A stretch of 64,000 nucleotides of DNA from the NCBI GenBank assembly GCA_963839365.1, contig CAWIUT010000002.1:186001-250000 (forward strand), read 5' to 3'. Made by a program: the position numbers and the translations under genes. Origin of the DNA: DASSKA01 sp963839365. GTDB taxonomy: Bacteria > Actinomycetota > Actinomycetes > Propionibacteriales > Nocardioidaceae. This document shows positions 44,938 through 52,796 of the stretch, piece after piece. How positions within the stretch are numbered: position 1 is the stretch's first letter; each line of letters opens with the position of its first letter. The notes beneath the pieces are model-generated. The model made no database searches. It saw nothing but the letters and a program-made list of their open reading frames with translations, and was not told the DNA's origin.

Positions 44938-45537
44938 GTGCGGATGAGAGTGGGCCTCACGGGCGGGGTGGCCTCGGGCAAGAGTGCCGTGGCGTCACTG
45001 CTCGCCGAGCTGGGCGCGGTCGTGGTCGACGCCGACGTGCTGGCTCGCGAGGTCGTCGCTCCCGGCACCGACGGACTGCGGGAGGTGGTCGCAGCCTTCG
45101 GCCCCGAGGTGCTCACCACGAGTGGCGAGCTCGACCGTCCCGCACTGGCCGGCCTGGTGTTCGCCGACGAGGGCGCCCGGCGCCGGCTGGAGGCCATCAT
45201 CCATCCACGGGTGCGCGCCCGGGCGGCTCAGCTGGAGGCTGCCGCCCCTCAGAACGCCGTGGTCGTCCACGACATCCCGCTGCTGGTGGAGACCGGACAG
45301 GCCGACAGCTTCGACGCGGTCATCGTGGTGGACACGCCCGTGCAGGTCCAGGTCGAACGAATGGTCCGGCTCCGCGGGATGTCACCGGCAGAGGCCGAGG
45401 CACGGATCGCGGCGCAGGTCACCCGCGAGCAGCGCCGAGCGGTCGCCACGTACGTCGTGGAGAACGCCGGAACGCTCGAAGACCTCCGCGCCGAGGTCAC
45501 GGAGGTCTTCGAGAAGCTGGCCGGCGCCGGTCGGTGA
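44938..45537 (+). CDS. coaE: Dephospho-CoA kinase
   Basis: CoaE phosphorylates the ribose 3'-OH of dephospho-CoA, the last step of CoA synthesis. The 199-residue protein has the P-loop GLTGGVASGKS (about residues 6-16), VVDADVLAREV, HPRVR and VVVHDIPLLVETG, with the lid VRLRGMSPAEAEARI. It is the short form, lacking the C-terminal UPF0157 domain of mycobacterial CoaE. GTG at 44938 or ATG at 44944 could start it; the former fits the -10 box. Confidence 0.96.
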   Translation: MRMRVGLTGGVASGKSAVASLLAELGAVVVDADVLAREVVAPGTDGLREVVAAFGPEVLTTSGELDRPALAGLVFADEGARRRLEAIIHPRVRARAAQLEAAAPQNAVVVHDIPLLVETGQADSFDAVIVVDTPVQVQVERMVRLRGMSPAEAEARIAAQVTREQRRAVATYVVENAGTLEDLRAEVTEVFEKLAGAGR

Positions 45538-45547
45538 CAGGCGCCGG

Positions 45548-46498
45548 TCAGGCAGCCAGGTCCGGGTCGGCGAGCTCGCGAAGCTTCTGCAGCGCCTCCC
45601 GCTCCAGCTGGCGCACCCGCTCGGCCGAGATACCGTGCCGGGCGCCGATGTCGGCCAGCTTGTGCTGGCGGCCATCGACCAGCCCGTAGCGGGAACGGAT
45701 GATGTCCGCGGCCCGCTCGTCGAGCAGCTCGACGAGATGGCTCAGGCGGTCACGGGACTCCACGTCCAAGAACGTGGCGTCCGGGCCGGGGGCCGTCTCC
45801 TGGGCGATCAGGTCGCCCAGTGAGGTGTCGCCGTCCTCGTCCACCGGGGTGTCCAGGCTGACGTGCTCACGCCCCCAGGACATCAGGTCGATCACCCGGT
45901 CGAGGTCCATGCCGAGCTCGGCGGAGATCTCCTCCGGCTCCGGCTCGCGACCCAGCTGCCGCTCAAGGGTACGACGCGCGGAGCCCACCTGGTTGAGCTC
46001 CTCCACCACGTGCACCGGCAGGCGCACGACCCGGGCCTGCTGCGCGATGCCTCGGGTGATCGCCTGGCGTACCCACCAGGTGGCGTAGGTGGAGAACTTG
46101 TATCCCTTCGCGTAGTCGAACTTCTCCACCGCGCGGATCAGTCCGGTGTTGCCCTCCTGGACCAGGTCCAGCATGGGCATCTGGCTGCGGCCGTACTTCC
46201 GGGCGATGGAGACGACCAGCCGCAGGTTGGCCGTGATGAACTGCTGGATGGCGCGCCGGCCCTCCTCGGCGAGCCAGATCAGCTCGTCCTCGGTGGCCTG
46301 CCTGGGGGCGCCGCCCTTCTTGCGACCCACGCGTCCCTCGGTCAGCAGGTACTGGGCGAACAGCCCGGCCTCGATGGTCTTGCTCAGCTCCACCTCGGTG
46401 ATAGCGTCGAGCAGAGGAGTCCGCGCGATCTCATCGAGGTACATTCCGACACTGTCGCGTCCCTCGGTCTCACGCGGGTGCGTTCGACTCGTTGCCAC
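45548..46498 (-). CDS. sigB: SigB-like group 2 sigma-70 factor
   Basis: A 316-residue principal-like sigma factor without the long N-terminal arm of RpoD. Region 1.2 reads DSVGMYLDEIARTPLL, region 2 NLRLVVSIARKYGR...KFSTYATWWVRQAI, region 3 follows, and region 4.2 AERVRQLEREALQKLREL. The short inserted basic patch VGRKKGGAPRQ between regions 1.2 and 2.1 is typical of SigB/HrdA-D types. It should direct stress or stationary-phase transcription. The GTG at 46498 has AAGGGAG upstream and an ECF-type promoter about 55 nt further. Confidence 0.92.
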   Translation of the reverse strand: MATSRTHPRETEGRDSVGMYLDEIARTPLLDAITEVELSKTIEAGLFAQYLLTEGRVGRKKGGAPRQATEDELIWLAEEGRRAIQQFITANLRLVVSIARKYGRSQMPMLDLVQEGNTGLIRAVEKFDYAKGYKFSTYATWWVRQAITRGIAQQARVVRLPVHVVEELNQVGSARRTLERQLGREPEPEEISAELGMDLDRVIDLMSWGREHVSLDTPVDEDGDTSLGDLIAQETAPGPDATFLDVESRDRLSHLVELLDERAADIIRSRYGLVDGRQHKLADIGARHGISAERVRQLEREALQKLRELADPDLAA

Positions 46499-46551
46499 GT
46501 GCGCTCCCTTCGGCGTCGGCGATCCCCACCAGTAGGTCCGCCATTCGTCTC

Positions 46552-46577
46552 AACGACCTGCCCGCCGACGAGATTCC
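46552..46577 (-). promoter_or_regulatory. ECF sigma-R/H-type promoter of the SigB-like gene
   Basis: On the minus strand GGAAT (46573-46577), then exactly 18 nt, then GTT (46552-46554), the consensus of sigma-R of Streptomyces and close to mycobacterial sigma-H. The predicted start leaves a leader of about 45 nt before the GTG. No other gene is seen in the 257 bp gap 46499-46755. Confidence 0.6.
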
Positions 46578-46755
46578 CGATTCCGCGGGATCTACACGTG
46601 AACCGGGGTCACAGGGCGACTGTTTCCTCCCCAATCGCCGTCGCGGCTCGGTCGTCGTAGTGAAGACGGTTGGCTGGGGCGGAAAGTTGCCCGGTCCGGG
46701 GGTTCCGCACGCTTTCTCAGCCAACTCTCAACAGCCTTTCCTCATTCCCGCGCGG

Positions 46756-48903
46756 TCAGGCCAGACCGAGCTGGTCCAGCACCCAGGCGTAGCTGAAGGC
46801 CCGGTCCCGCCAGGCGTGGTACCGGCCGCTGACACCGCCGTGGCCGGCGGACATCTCGGTCTTCAGCAGGAAGTCCGAGGCATTGTCGGCGGTGACCCGC
46901 AGTCGCGCGATCCACTTCGCCGGTTCGACATACAGCACCCGGGTGTCGTGCAGGGAGGTCTCGGCGAGGATCGCCGGGTAGCGCTTGGCCTCGAGGTTCT
47001 CGTAGGGCGAGTACGACTTCATGTACTCGTAGACCTCGGGGTCGTGGAGCGGGTCGCCCCACTCCTCCCACTCGACGACGGTCAGCGGCAGCGACGGGTC
47101 CAAGATGGTGGTCAGCGCGTCCACGAACGGCACCGCGGCCAGGATCCCGGCGAACGCGTCCGGCGCCAGGTTGGCGACGGCTCCCACCAGCAGCCCTCCG
47201 GCACTGCCGCCCTCGGCGACGAGCCGGTCCGGTGCGGTCCAGCCGGTCCGAGCCAGATGGCGGGCGCAGGCGATGAAGTCGGTGAAGGTGTTCCGCTTGG
47301 TCATCACCTTGCCCTGGTCGTACCACGCCCGGCCCATCTCCCCGCCACCACGGACGTGCGCGATCGCGAAAGCAGCGCCTCGGTCCAGCAGCGAGAGCCG
47401 GGACACCGTGAACCACGGGTCCATGGAGACCTCGTAGGAACCGTAGCCGTAGAGCAGCATCGGCAGGGGCCCGTTGTCGCGGGCACCCTTGCGGCAGACG
47501 ATGGAGATGGGCACCCGGGTGCCGTCGTCGGCGGTGGCCCACTCCCGGAACTGCTCGTAGTGCTCGGCGTCGAACGGGCCCCACTTCGGGTGCGCCAGCA
47601 CCGGGATCTGCTTCAGCAGGGTCAGCTGCCGGGTGCGGACGTCGAAGTCGAAGACCGACGGCGGGGTGGCCAGGGTGGTGAAGCCGAGCCGGATCGTGGG
47701 CTGGGTGAAGTCCGGGTTCCCCGAGGCACCGACGGTGTAGACGGGCGCATCGAACGGGATCAGGTAGTCCTCGCCGAGGCCGGCGTCCGTCAGCTCGACG
47801 ACGCGCAGCTGGGTGAGTCCCTGGCTCCGCTGGCTGACCAGCAGGTGCCCGGCGAACGCGTCGACGTCCTCCAGCCGAACCTCCGCGTCGTGCGGCAGCA
47901 GCGGCTGCCACTGCTCGTGGGAGGTGGCGTCGACCGGCGTGCGGGCCAGTGCGAAGTTCTCCGCCCCCTCGTTGTGCAGCACCAGGAAGCAGTCCTCGCC
48001 GGCGATGACCGCGTGCTCGAGGCCGTACTCGACGCCCTGGCGGCGCGGCGCCACCACCCGGAACTCCCCGATCGGGTCGTCCGCCTCCAGCACCCTGTAC
48101 TCGGTGGTCGTCTTCGAGCCGCAGCCGATCATCAGGTAGCGGTCGCTGCGGCTGCGCCCGACCGAGGCCCAGAACCGTTCGTCGCTCTCGTGGTGCACCA
48201 CCACGTCGTCGGAGGCCTCGGTGCCGAGGGCGTGCCGCCAAACCTTGTCGGGGCGCCACGCGGCGTCCACCGTGGTGTAGAAGATCGTGCTGCCGGACAG
48301 GTCCCAGGTGGCTCCGCCGACGGTGTTCGGGATCTCGTCGGGCAACAGCTCGCCGGTGCGCAGGTCCTTGACGCGCAGCAGGTAGCGCTCGTCGCCCACG
48401 GTGTCGGTGCTGAACGCGAGCAGGTGGCCGTCACGGGTGACCGAGGCCGCGCCGAGCGAGAAGAACTCATGACCCTCTGCGAGCTCGTTGCAGTCCAGCA
48501 GCACCTGCTCGCCGGGCACCGGCGACCCGGCATCCAGGCGAGGAGGTGTCCAGTCGTCCGGGTCGCCGACCGGGCAGCGGCAGCTGATCGCATACTCCTT
48601 GCCCTCCACCGTCCGGCCGTAGTACCAGTACTCGCCCACCCGGGCCGGCACGGAGAGGTCGGTCTCCTGGGTGCGGGTCTTGATCTCGGAGAAGATCTGC
48701 TCGCGGAGCCCGGCGAGGTGGGCGGTGCGCGCCTGGGTGTAGGCGTTCTCCGCCTCCAGGTAGGCGAGCGTGTCCGGCGACTCCTTGTCCCGCAGCCACT
48801 CGTACTCGTCGACCACGGTGTCGCCGTGGTGGGTGCGCTCGGCCGGCACCCGGGATGCGACGGGGTAGTCGGGACGGTCGGTGGTCTCGGATGCTTCAGC
48901 CAT
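46756..48903 (-). CDS. ptrB: S9A prolyl oligopeptidase family protein (oligopeptidase B-like)
   Basis: A 715-residue serine peptidase. The N-terminal two thirds form a beta-propeller that limits entry to short peptides; the C-terminal alpha/beta-hydrolase has the nucleophile in EGGSAGGLLVG (Ser567), HDTRV with the likely Asp, and SAGHGGVSGR with His688. The start PRVPAERTHHGDTVVDEYEWLRD (in part: DEYEWLRDKESP) is typical of oligopeptidase B, which cuts after basic residues. No signal peptide is present. The ATG at 48903 follows TAGGCT by 7 nt. It is divergent from pxpABC. Confidence 0.92.
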   Translation of the reverse strand: MAEASETTDRPDYPVASRVPAERTHHGDTVVDEYEWLRDKESPDTLAYLEAENAYTQARTAHLAGLREQIFSEIKTRTQETDLSVPARVGEYWYYGRTVEGKEYAISCRCPVGDPDDWTPPRLDAGSPVPGEQVLLDCNELAEGHEFFSLGAASVTRDGHLLAFSTDTVGDERYLLRVKDLRTGELLPDEIPNTVGGATWDLSGSTIFYTTVDAAWRPDKVWRHALGTEASDDVVVHHESDERFWASVGRSRSDRYLMIGCGSKTTTEYRVLEADDPIGEFRVVAPRRQGVEYGLEHAVIAGEDCFLVLHNEGAENFALARTPVDATSHEQWQPLLPHDAEVRLEDVDAFAGHLLVSQRSQGLTQLRVVELTDAGLGEDYLIPFDAPVYTVGASGNPDFTQPTIRLGFTTLATPPSVFDFDVRTRQLTLLKQIPVLAHPKWGPFDAEHYEQFREWATADDGTRVPISIVCRKGARDNGPLPMLLYGYGSYEVSMDPWFTVSRLSLLDRGAAFAIAHVRGGGEMGRAWYDQGKVMTKRNTFTDFIACARHLARTGWTAPDRLVAEGGSAGGLLVGAVANLAPDAFAGILAAVPFVDALTTILDPSLPLTVVEWEEWGDPLHDPEVYEYMKSYSPYENLEAKRYPAILAETSLHDTRVLYVEPAKWIARLRVTADNASDFLLKTEMSAGHGGVSGRYHAWRDRAFSYAWVLDQLGLA

Positions 48904-48910
48904 GCGCCGG

Positions 48911-48916
48911 AGCCTA
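48911..48916 (-). promoter_or_regulatory. -10 box of the S9 peptidase gene (leaderless)
   Basis: TAGGCT on the minus strand, 7 nt before the ATG at 48903. Confidence 0.5.
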
Positions 48917-48952
48917 ACCGCCCGACGCGCTGACCTGGCTCCCGCCCGAGGG

Positions 48953-48958
48953 TAGGTT
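48953..48958 (+). promoter_or_regulatory. -10 box of pxpABC (leaderless)
   Basis: TAGGTT ends 6 nt before the GTG at 48965. The two divergent -10 boxes are only 36 bp apart, so their -35 regions overlap and the two promoters may compete. Confidence 0.5.
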
Positions 48959-48964
48959 GGCGGT

Positions 48965-49672
48965 GTGGCAGCGATCGACCTCAATGCCGACCTCGGGGAA
49001 GGGGTCACCGACGACGCCGGCCTGCTGACGGTGGTGAGCAGCGCCAATGTGGCGTGCGGCTACCACGCGGGGGACGCGGCCACCATGCGCGTGGTGTGCG
49101 AGCAGGCGGTGGCTCGCGGGGTGGCGATCGGGGCCCAGGTCTCCTACGACGACCGGGCCAACTTCGGCCGGGTGCACCGCGACGTCGCACCGGAGGTGCT
49201 GCGGGAGCAGGTGACCCACCAGATCGAGATGCTCGCCGCAGCAGCTGCGGCGGCAGGCGGCACGGTGTCCTACCTGAAGCCGCACGGCGCCCTGTACAAC
49301 CGGGTGGTGCACGACGAGGAGCAGGCACGCGCGGTGCTCGACGGCTCCGGTTCGCTGCCGGTGCTCGGCCTGCCCGGCGGTGCGTTGCTCCGGATGGCCG
49401 AGGCCGACGGTCGGGTGGTGCACCAGGAGGGGTTCCCCGACCGCGGGTACACGCCCGAGGGCACCTTGGTGCCGCGCGGGCAGCCCGGTGCGCTCATCGA
49501 GACTCCCGACGAGATCGCCGCCCGGGCCGTGCGGCTGGCGTCGGCAAGCCGGCTTTCCTCGGTGTGCGTGCACGGCGACTCGCCGGGCGCCGTGGAGGCG
49601 GCGGCCCGGGTGCGGGCCGCCCTGCTCGACGCCGGGTTCATGGTGCGTGCCTTCGTCGGAGACCGGCGATGA
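48965..49672 (+). CDS. pxpA: 5-oxoprolinase subunit A (LamB/YcsF family)
   Basis: PxpA acts with PxpB and PxpC to open 5-oxoproline to glutamate with ATP. The 235-residue protein starts IDLNADLGEG, the family signature, and has SANVACGYHAGD, KPHGALYNRV, and DRGYTPEGTLVPRG. It is slightly shorter than the usual 250. The GTG at 48965 is chosen from two adjacent GTGs because it is in frame and 6 nt after the -10 box. The stop overlaps the pxpB ATG. Confidence 0.95.
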   Translation: MAAIDLNADLGEGVTDDAGLLTVVSSANVACGYHAGDAATMRVVCEQAVARGVAIGAQVSYDDRANFGRVHRDVAPEVLREQVTHQIEMLAAAAAAAGGTVSYLKPHGALYNRVVHDEEQARAVLDGSGSLPVLGLPGGALLRMAEADGRVVHQEGFPDRGYTPEGTLVPRGQPGALIETPDEIAARAVRLASASRLSSVCVHGDSPGAVEAAARVRAALLDAGFMVRAFVGDRR

Positions 49673-50277
49673 GGTTCCTCCGGGTTGGCGCGCAGGCGCT
49701 GCTGACGGAGGTGGCGGGCGTGGAGGAGGCGACCGCGCTGTACCGGCTGGCCCGCCGACACCGGGTCCCGGCCACCGACGTGGTTCTCGGCGCCCGCACC
49801 GTGCTGTTCGACGGGGTCAGCGACGTGCCCGCGCTGGAGCAGCAGATCGAGAGCTGGTCACTCGCGGCCACCGACGTCGAGCCGGAGCCGGAACGGGTCG
49901 TGGAGGTGCCGACGGTGTACGACGGGCCCGACCTCGACGCCGTGGCCCGGGCCTGGCAGACCACCACCCGCGACGTGGTGGGGATCCACACCGGGCACGA
50001 GATGCGCGTGGCGTTCTGCGGGTTCGCACCGGGTTTCCCCTACTGCACCGGGCTTCCGGACGGGCTGCAGGTCTCCCGCCTGCCCGCCCCGCGGACCCGG
50101 GTCCCGCAGGGGTCGGTGGCGCTGGCCGGTGAGTACACCGGCGTCTACCCGGCAGCCTCGCCCGGTGGCTGGCGCCTGATCGGACGCACCGACCTGGTGC
50201 TGTGGAACCCGACCCGCGAACCGCCGGCCACCCTGGCTCCGGGCACCCGGGTGCGCTTCGTCGAGGTGCCGGCGTGA
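49669..50277 (+). CDS. pxpB: 5-oxoprolinase subunit B (KipI-like)
   Basis: The 202-residue carboxyltransferase subunit C/D-type protein, with a cyclophilin-like fold. GIHTGHEMRVAFCGFAPGFPYCTGLP is the family core (in part: CGFAPGFPYCTGLP), followed by PRTRVPQGSVALAGEYTGVYP (in part: VPQGSVALAGEYTG) and SPGGWRLIGRT. ATGA overlap with pxpA and GTGA overlap with pxpC keep the three subunits coupled. KipI homologues inhibit a sporulation kinase in Bacillus; here the full operon supports the oxoprolinase role. Confidence 0.95.
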   Translation: MRFLRVGAQALLTEVAGVEEATALYRLARRHRVPATDVVLGARTVLFDGVSDVPALEQQIESWSLAATDVEPEPERVVEVPTVYDGPDLDAVARAWQTTTRDVVGIHTGHEMRVAFCGFAPGFPYCTGLPDGLQVSRLPAPRTRVPQGSVALAGEYTGVYPAASPGGWRLIGRTDLVLWNPTREPPATLAPGTRVRFVEVPA

Positions 50278-51143
50278 GGACCCGGACCGCGCGGGCGCTG
50301 ACCGTGCTCGACCCGGGGCCCTGCACCACCGTCCAGGATCGCGGCCGGCCGGGGTGGGCCCACCTCGGGGTGCCCCGCTCGGGCGCCCTCGACGGCGCCG
50401 CCGCGGCGTTGGCCAACCGTCTCGTCGGCAACCACGAGGACGCGGCGTTGCTCGAGACCACGCTCGGCGGGGTGTGCCTGCGCGCGGAGGCGGCGATGAC
50501 CGTGGCCGTCACCGGGGCGGAGGCGCCGGTGACGGTGGGCGGCCGCGAGCGCGCCTTCAGCGAGCCGGTGACCGTGCGCCGCGGTGAGGACGTCGCGGTG
50601 GGCCCTGCGCGGTGGGGAGTGCGCAGCTACCTCGCCGTCGCCGGCGGCATCGAGGTGCCCGTGGTGCTCGGGTCACGGTCGACGGACACCTTGTCCGGCA
50701 TCGGGCCGGACGTGCTCGTCGCCGGCGCCCTGCTGCCCGTCGGGGCACCGGTCCGCGCTCCGGTCGCCGTCGACGTGACGGCCGCCCTCCGGGCCCCGGC
50801 GCAGGTCTGCCTGCGGGTGCACCTCGGTCCGCGCGAGGACTGGGTCGCCGACCAGCAGGCTCTGTTCCGGGCGGCGTACGCCGTCTCCGAGCAGTCCAAC
50901 CGGATCGGACTGCGGCTGCGGGGACCCCGGCTGCCGCGCCCGGAGGAGGGCTACCGCGAGCTGCCGAGCGAGGGGATCGTGCTCGGCGCGGTGCAGGTGC
51001 CGGCCTCGGGGGAGCCGGTGGTGTTTCTGCACGATCACCCGACCACCGGCGGATACCCGGTGCTCGCCGTGGTCGTCCCGGACGACCTGGGCCGTTGCGC
51101 GCAGCTGCGGCCCGGTGACGCGGTGCGGTTCGCACCGGCCTGA
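50274..51143 (+). CDS. pxpC: 5-oxoprolinase subunit C (KipA-like)
   Basis: A 289-residue biotin-dependent-carboxyltransferase-like subunit. VLDPGPCTTVQDRGRPGW is the N-terminal signature, with GVPRSGALDGAA, the long SNRIGLRLRGP, and DHPTTGGYPVLAVV near the end. It starts at a GTG overlapping the pxpB stop. It ends 3 bp before the convergent marR gene, with no clear terminator between them. 5-Oxoproline arises from glutamine or N-terminal Gln cyclisation, so a neighbour peptidase could supply it. Confidence 0.95.
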   Translation: MRTRTARALTVLDPGPCTTVQDRGRPGWAHLGVPRSGALDGAAAALANRLVGNHEDAALLETTLGGVCLRAEAAMTVAVTGAEAPVTVGGRERAFSEPVTVRRGEDVAVGPARWGVRSYLAVAGGIEVPVVLGSRSTDTLSGIGPDVLVAGALLPVGAPVRAPVAVDVTAALRAPAQVCLRVHLGPREDWVADQQALFRAAYAVSEQSNRIGLRLRGPRLPRPEEGYRELPSEGIVLGAVQVPASGEPVVFLHDHPTTGGYPVLAVVVPDDLGRCAQLRPGDAVRFAPA

Positions 51144-51146
51144 GGT

Positions 51147-51623
51147 TCAGGTCTCGGTGTCGGTGTGCGCGGCCTCGGCCAGCGCCGCCAGCGAGCGCAC
51201 CAGCGCGGCCCGGTCCTTCGCGGACATCCGCTCCAGCAGCTGCACCACCCGCCGCCGCCGGTAGCGCAGCACCCGCGCCACCAAGCGTCGACCTGCCGGA
51301 GTCAGCGACATGGCCAGGTGCCGGCGGTCGGCGGGGGAGGTGCGCCGGTCGAGCAGCCCGGCCTGCACCAGCCGGTCGCAGGTCCGGGTCGCGTTGGAGG
51401 GGTGCACGCCGAGGTCCGCGGCCACGGTGAGCAGGTTGAGTGGACCCCGGTTCGCAGCCAGCATGAGCACTCGCAGCTGCGGCATCGTCACTTCCGGCTC
51501 CACCTGCCCGATCGACTCCGCGATGAGCGAGCCGACCACCTGGGTGCCTGCCAGCACGGCATCGGCGTCCTCGGGGCGGATCGGCTGCTGTCCGCCGGCT
51601 CTTCGTGCGGGGGAAGTGTCCAT
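51147..51623 (-). CDS. MarR-family transcriptional regulator
   Basis: A 158-residue winged-helix regulator. Helix alpha-3/alpha-4 region is LNLLTVAADLGVHPSNATRTCDRLVQAGL (in part: VHPSNATRTCDRLV), followed by the wing RTSPADRRHLAMSLT. A basic helix (RVLRYRRRRVVQ) follows, and helices at both ends should form the dimer. The ATG at 51623 has GGAGGCGGAAG upstream. It is divergent from the redox module at 51679 and probably represses it through a dyad between the two starts. The ligand is unknown. Confidence 0.92.
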   Translation of the reverse strand: MDTSPARRAGGQQPIRPEDADAVLAGTQVVGSLIAESIGQVEPEVTMPQLRVLMLAANRGPLNLLTVAADLGVHPSNATRTCDRLVQAGLLDRRTSPADRRHLAMSLTPAGRRLVARVLRYRRRRVVQLLERMSAKDRAALVRSLAALAEAAHTDTET

Positions 51624-51643
51624 CGGACTTCCGCCTCCAAGAG

Positions 51644-51672
51644 TTGCGTGAGCGCAATTATCGCGCATTAAT
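51644..51672. promoter_or_regulatory. MarR operator-like dyad and -10 of the redox module
   Basis: TTGCG-TGAG-CGCAA (51644-51657) is a 14 bp dyad. ATTAAT (51667-51672) ends 6 nt before the ATG at 51679 and could be a leaderless -10 box. The dyad sits in the expected -20 to -35 zone, where a bound repressor would block polymerase. Confidence 0.5.
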
Positions 51673-51678
51673 GAGGGC

Positions 51679-52134
51679 ATGCCACCTTCATCGAGCGACT
51701 CCGTGGCCGGCGAGGTCGCGGAGATCGTCCACGACGTCCGTCATGGTGAGTTCGGCCGGACCCTGTCGGCGCTGACCGGCGCGGGCGCGGTCGTCACCGC
51801 GCTGGAGATCTACTTCGAGCACGACTCGGCCAGCTTCGGCAACCGCCTGATGTGGCTGCCGGTCGCGCTCGGGCCGATCGGGGCCGCCGCAGGCGTGGCC
51901 GGCCTGCTGAGCGAGAAGGCGTCCCACACGGCGCTTCCGGTCGCCTCGGCGGCCATCGTCGCCAACGGGCTGCAGGGCACCTACCTGCACGCCCGCGGGA
52001 TCGGCCAGAAGCCGGGCGGCTGGCGCAACCTTCGCTACAACATGGAGATGGGGCCGCCGCTGTTCGCTCCGCTGCTGGTCACCATGGTGGGTGGCATGGG
52101 CCTGCTCGCGTCGATCCTGCGCAGGAAGCTCTGA
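51679..52134 (+). CDS. Hypothetical four-helix membrane protein
   Basis: A 151-residue membrane protein, not recognised as a named family. Hydrophobic segments lie near residues 28-46, 60-78, 85-103 and 122-145; the loop YLHARGIGQKPGGWRNLRYNMEMGPP between the last two is rich in conserved-looking Gly/Arg/Met. Its ATGA overlap with the gluconate-dehydrogenase-like gene suggests that it anchors the dehydrogenase or handles quinone. This is inference from context only. Confidence 0.7.
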   Translation: MPPSSSDSVAGEVAEIVHDVRHGEFGRTLSALTGAGAVVTALEIYFEHDSASFGNRLMWLPVALGPIGAAAGVAGLLSEKASHTALPVASAAIVANGLQGTYLHARGIGQKPGGWRNLRYNMEMGPPLFAPLLVTMVGGMGLLASILRRKL

Positions 52135-52796
52135 TGGAGGCCGGACTCCCGTCCTCCGGTGAGTCGCCGGGCGACCAACGCTCCCGGTTCGACGGGTTCG
52201 ACGTGCTGGGCCAGGCGCACGCATGGGACCCGGTGACCGCGGGAACGGTGCTGCGCCGCCTGGCACCGATGCCTCCTCTGAGGTTCTTCAGCCAGACCCA
52301 GGAGGCCGTGGCCAGGCCGATGCTGAACCTGCTGCTCGACCAGCGCGACGAGCCCAGGGTGCCCGTGTTCGAGATGATCGACCAGCGGCTGGCCGAGCTG
52401 ACCACCGACGGCTGGCACTACGAGGACATGCCTCCGGACGCGCAGGCGTGGTCCGAGTCGCTCGAAGCCCTCGACGAGGACGCGCGCGTCAAGCACGGCA
52501 AGGGCTTCGCCGGGTGCGCGGAGCTCGAGCAGACCGAGGTGATGCAGGCCGTGGCCGACCTCGGGAGCGACACGTGGCACGGCATGGCGGCCTCTCGGGT
52601 GTGGTCCTTGTGGACCCGCTACGCGTGCTCGGCGTTCTACTCCCATCCCTGGGTGTGGAACGAGATCGGTTTCCCGGGGCCTGCGTACCCGCGCGGCTAC
52701 AAGAACCGCGCATCGATGGCAGGGGAGCGGGCCGCGCTGGAACCCTTCGAGGTCGCCGACCGGCACCCGGCCGATCCGACGGAGGGACAGCTGTGA
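52134..52796 (+). CDS. Gluconate 2-dehydrogenase subunit 3 family protein
   Basis: A 220-residue protein resembling the small subunit of membrane-bound flavin dehydrogenases (gluconate 2-dehydrogenase subunit 3, DUF1348-unrelated). In characterised enzymes this subunit helps export and assembly of the flavoprotein. Here there is no Tat or Sec signal: the N-terminus MEAGLPSSGESPGDQRSRF is plain. WNEIGFPGPAYPRGY near residue 178 is the recognisable C-terminal stretch. It overlaps both neighbours by 1-4 nt, so a complex with the following GMC oxidoreductase is likely. Confidence 0.8.
   Translation: MEAGLPSSGESPGDQRSRFDGFDVLGQAHAWDPVTAGTVLRRLAPMPPLRFFSQTQEAVARPMLNLLLDQRDEPRVPVFEMIDQRLAELTTDGWHYEDMPPDAQAWSESLEALDEDARVKHGKGFAGCAELEQTEVMQAVADLGSDTWHGMAASRVWSLWTRYACSAFYSHPWVWNEIGFPGPAYPRGYKNRASMAGERAALEPFEVADRHPADPTEGQL

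Noticed and set aside
46492..48933. 813-codon plus-strand frame opposite the S9 peptidase
   Set aside because: No recognisable domain; the minus strand has the catalytic Ser, Asp and His in order.
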